From an uncultured Bacteroidales bacterium (GTDB lineage: Bacteria; Bacteroidota; Bacteroidia; Bacteroidales; Bacteroidaceae): DNA of 35,355 nt. The position numbers were made by a program, and so were the translations under genes. Positions 33,046-35,355 of this stretch are shown piece by piece (within the stretch, counting starts at the first letter, position 1; the number at the start of each line of letters is the position of its first letter). The notes under the pieces are model-generated. The model worked only from the letters and a program-made list of their open reading frames with translations, was not told the DNA's origin and searched no databases. The stretch is from contig CAMAFY010000029.1 of assembly GCA_945833885.1 (NCBI GenBank), positions 1 to 35,355 of the forward strand. Direction: 5' to 3'.

Positions 33046-34596
33046 TCAGCGTTGCTTGGCACGGAGCGTGACAAGGGGGATGATCATCTCCTCCATTGAT
33101 ATGCCGCCATGCTGGAAAGTGTCGCGGTAATACTGAACATAGTAGTTGTAATTGTTGGGGTAGGCGAAGAATTTCGAGCCGAGGGCGAAGATATATGTGG
33201 TGGAAATGTTCGGAGCCGGCAACATAAAGCGTTTCGGATTCTTCATCTCGAACACCTCGCGTGCGGGATAGTTGAGGTTCTTCCCCAGTTTGTAGCGCAG
33301 GTTTGTATTGACGTTCCTGTCGCCAATCACCTTGGTCGGCGTGTCCACCCTGATGCTTCCGTGGTCGGTAGTGATGATGATATCGGTGTCCATGCTCCGC
33401 AATGTCTGGAAGAGGGCACGGATACCCGAGTGCCTGAACCACGACTGTGTGATGGAGCGGTATGCGGCCTCGTTGCTGGCAAGTTCGCGCACCATCTGGC
33501 TTTCGGTACGGGCGTGCGACAGGATATCGATGAAGTTGATGACGATGACATTCAGTTCATGCTGCTTCAATGTGGCGCTTTGTGCGAGCAGACGGTCGGC
33601 ACCCTGTGCATCGTTGAGTTTATGGTAGGAGAAGGTTTCGCGGCGTCTGAAGCGCTTAAGTTGCTGTGCCACCAGTGCCTCTTCATTGAGGTTCTTGCCC
33701 TCGTCCTCCTCTTCCTCCACCCAGAGGTCGGGATATTGTTGCAGGATTTCCAGGGGCATGAGTCCGGCAAAGATGGCGTTCCGGGCATATTGTGTCGATG
33801 TCGGAAGGATGCTGAAGTAGAGGTCTTCCTCGATATCAAAGTCATCCGCCAACTCTTGCGACAGTATTCTCCATTGGTCGTATCGGAAGTTGTCGAGCAC
33901 GAGGAGCGTTACGCGGCGTCCCTCGTTCAGCCTCGGGAAGACGCAACGTTTGAAGATGTCGGGCGAAAGGATGGGTGCCGTCTCGCGGTTCTGTATCCAT
34001 CCCTCATAGTTTTTGCGGATGTATTTGCTGAAAGCCATGTTCGCCTCCTCCTTCTGTTGCCGCAACATGTCGGAGAGGGCCTCGTCGGCGGTCTCTTCAA
34101 GTTGCAGTTCCCAGCGCACGATGCGTCGGTAAAGTTCCTTCCATGCCTCGCAGTCGGCGGCGTCATCCGCCATCATCGATATGCGTCCGAACTCCTGTCT
34201 GTATCCCGTTGTTGTGATTTCCTGCACGATTTCCCGCTGATGAATGTTCTTTTTCAGCGTCAGAAGGATCTGCATGGGATTGACGGGCTTGAGCAGATAG
34301 TCGTCGATTTTGCTGCCGATGGCTTGGTCCATCAGGTCCTCGGCCTCGTTTTTCGTCACCATCACCACGGGGATGTTGGGGTGAATGTCCTTGATTGCCG
34401 CCAGCGTTTCCAGGCCGGAGAGTCCCGGCATGTTCTCGTCGAGGAGCACAAGGTCAAAGTTTTCGGTGCGGCAGAGTTCGATGGCGTCGCGGCCATTTGA
34501 GGCGGTTGCCACTTCATAACCGCGTTTTTGCAGGAAGATGCAGTGGGCTTTGAGGAGGTCGATTTCGTCATCAACCCATAGCAGGCGTGCAGACAT
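33046..34596 (-). CDS. porX: PorX, response regulator with PglZ domain (type IX secretion regulator)
   Basis: 516 aa, cytosolic. Residues 1-120 form a CheY-like receiver: acidic pair Asp9/Asp10, phospho-acceptor Asp53 (LLDENMPG), Thr81 and Lys103 (LLKPVNP). A helical linker follows (about 125-200), then a PglZ alkaline-phosphatase-like domain (about 205-516) with VLDNFRYDQWR, INFIDILSHARTE, DIIITTDHGSIRV and VIGDRNVNTNLRY. This fusion is PorX, which with the kinase PorY and the sigma factor SigP controls type IX secretion genes in Porphyromonas gingivalis; its PglZ domain cleaves cyclic oligonucleotides. The gene is conserved in Bacteroidetes, including species without full type IX secretion. 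Here it follows asd at 333 bp, and that spacer carries an inverted repeat and array D. Confidence 0.96.
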   Translation of the reverse strand: MSARLLWVDDEIDLLKAHCIFLQKRGYEVATASNGRDAIELCRTENFDLVLLDENMPGLSGLETLAAIKDIHPNIPVVMVTKNEAEDLMDQAIGSKIDDYLLKPVNPMQILLTLKKNIHQREIVQEITTTGYRQEFGRISMMADDAADCEAWKELYRRIVRWELQLEETADEALSDMLRQQKEEANMAFSKYIRKNYEGWIQNRETAPILSPDIFKRCVFPRLNEGRRVTLLVLDNFRYDQWRILSQELADDFDIEEDLYFSILPTSTQYARNAIFAGLMPLEILQQYPDLWVEEEEDEGKNLNEEALVAQQLKRFRRRETFSYHKLNDAQGADRLLAQSATLKQHELNVIVINFIDILSHARTESQMVRELASNEAAYRSITQSWFRHSGIRALFQTLRSMDTDIIITTDHGSIRVDTPTKVIGDRNVNTNLRYKLGKNLNYPAREVFEMKNPKRFMLPAPNISTTYIFALGSKFFAYPNNYNYYVQYYRDTFQHGGISMEEMIIPLVTLRAKQR

Positions 34597-34661
34597 GGAT
34601 GAAAAGGTGCGTTAAAGGGTGGAAAGAGTGTGGGAAAAGGGTGGGGCGGGGTGGGGCTGTA

Positions 34662-34745
34662 TACGGCAAGAGGGAAAGCCCTTCCGCCCGAAATCGCCGG
34701 GATTGGCGGCTGCGGGTGCAAGTCATGGCTCTCCCTCTTGCGGTA
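34662..34745. other. Long inverted repeat upstream of porX
   Basis: 34662-34680 (TACGGCAAGAGGGAAAGCC) is complementary to 34727-34745 at 17 of 19 positions. The 46-base middle contains an inner CCGCC/GGCGG stem. No U-tract follows on either strand. It lies in the porX leader on the minus strand, between asd and porX. Function unknown; its geometry resembles 18149-18272. Confidence 0.65.
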
Positions 34746-34756
34746 TGGTTTTGTGA

Positions 34757-34846
34757 AACCTCCGGTGTCAGCACCGGAAAAGTTCCGATGTTTGCCGGTG
34801 AAAGTTCCGATGTTTGCCGACGGAAGTTCCGATGTTTTTCGGGTGA
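34757..34846. repeat. 22-bp repeat array D (four units)
   Basis: Units start at 34757, 34780, 34802 and 34824 (spacings 23, 22, 22). The last three share the identical core AAGTTCCGATGTTT, also found in arrays A and B; the first is a variant (AACCTCCGGTGTCA). A weak fifth unit may start at 34847. The array lies in the 333-bp spacer between asd and porX. Confidence 0.88.
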
Positions 34847-34929
34847 AACTCCTGCGGTATTCTCCGCGTTTTCCGGCGATTGTTGTCAGACCGGCGGGCA
34901 GGAAGCGCTGAAGGCCTCCGGATGCCGCC

Positions 34930-35355
34930 TTATTTGTTGTTGAACTTCGGGTCGTTGGCGATGAGCCATTCAGCGATTTGTACGGCATTCAGCGCGGCGC
35001 CCTTCTTGATCTGGTCGCTTACAATCCAGAAGTTCAGGCCGCAAGGGTTGGCAAGGTCCTTCCGGATGCGGCCAACGTAGACGTCATCACAGCGTTCCAG
35101 GAAGAGGGGCATCGGATATTCTCCCTCCGAAGGGTTGTCCTGCAGTTGCAGTCCCTCGCCGTTTCGTACGGCCTCGCGGAATTGTTCCACGCTGACGGGT
35201 TCGGTGGTTTCCGCCCAAATGGCCTCGCTGTGGCAGCGCAGGGAGGGCACACGCACGCAGGTGGCGCTGACGTCGGCGTCGGTGTGCATGATTTTCTTTG
35301 TCTCGTTGTACATCTTCATCTCCTCCTTGGTGTAGCCGTTGTCGGTGAAGACGTC
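34930..35355 (-). CDS. asd: Aspartate-semialdehyde dehydrogenase (C-terminal part)
   Basis: The last 141 residues are visible; the start lies beyond the right edge. It reduces aspartyl phosphate to aspartate semialdehyde in lysine, threonine, methionine and diaminopimelate synthesis. The C-terminal dimerisation and substrate-binding domain shows [17 protein letters not shown], with the conserved Arg and active-site His, then [12 protein letters not shown] and [20 protein letters not shown], and ends in AEWLIAND. All match bacterial Asd. The stop is at 34930. It is read in the same direction as porX, 333 bp upstream of it. Confidence 0.95.
   Translation of the reverse strand, partial: DVFTDNGYTKEEMKMYNETKKIMHTDADVSATCVRVPSLRCHSEAIWAETTEPVSVEQFREAVRNGEGLQLQDNPSEGEYPMPLFLERCDDVYVGRIRKDLANPCGLNFWIVSDQIKKGAALNAVQIAEWLIANDPKFNNK

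Overview
This window looks like a chromosomal segment of a Bacteroidales bacterium (gut or rumen type; Prevotellaceae-like is a guess, not shown). The evidence is a SusC/SusD pair, surface lipoproteins with acid-rich lipobox neighbours, promoters of the Bacteroidetes type (TTTG/TTG, about 20 bp, TAnnTTTG), the lack of Shine-Dalgarno sequences, and the type IX secretion regulator PorX. No rRNA, tRNA, CRISPR array, transposase or prophage gene was seen.

Positions 1-27342, all on the minus strand, form one polysaccharide utilisation locus for beta-mannan (galacto/glucomannan, probably acetylated). In transcription order: SusC-like transporter (27342-24076), SusD-like lipoprotein, two surface glycan-binding lipoproteins (458 and 801 aa), two GH26 mannanase lipoproteins, GH130 mannosylglucose phosphorylase, cellobiose/mannobiose 2-epimerase, GH36 alpha-galactosidase and then an intrinsic terminator (9636-9680). 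A second block follows: SGNH acetylesterase, GH5_7 mannanase, CE7 esterase, GH94 cellobiose-type phosphorylase, and a GH5_4 endoglucanase with a BACON domain that runs off the left edge. The inferred workflow is as follows. Surface GH26 and GH5_4 enzymes cut the chain and SusCD imports oligosaccharides. Periplasmic GH36, GH5_7 and esterases debranch, cut and deacetylate them. Cytosolic epimerase plus GH130 and GH94 then phosphorolyse mannobiose and cellobiose. No regulator (HTCS, ECF or SusR type) and no inner-membrane sugar transporter lie in the window.

Positions 28711-35355 are housekeeping. They hold an 89-aa protein of unknown function (minus strand), divergent from pgi (plus strand), then a HAD sugar-phosphate hydrolase/mutase and dprA (plus strand). 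These converge on porX (minus strand), with the end of asd (minus strand) at the right edge.

The most unusual content is in the spacers. Five intergenic regions carry arrays of a degenerate repeat with a period of almost exactly 22 bp: 9128-9246, 17846-17933, 28171-28498, 34757-34846, and a variant at 32856-33028 with a 65-bp higher-order unit. Three of the arrays share an identical 14-base core. In three arrays the first unit or units are inverted relative to the rest. Several spacers inside the locus also carry large GC-rich inverted repeats without U-tracts: 20801-20862, 18284-18348, 18149-18272 and 13435-13500. A further one lies upstream of porX (34662-34745). The 22-bp family is the best candidate here for an undescribed element.
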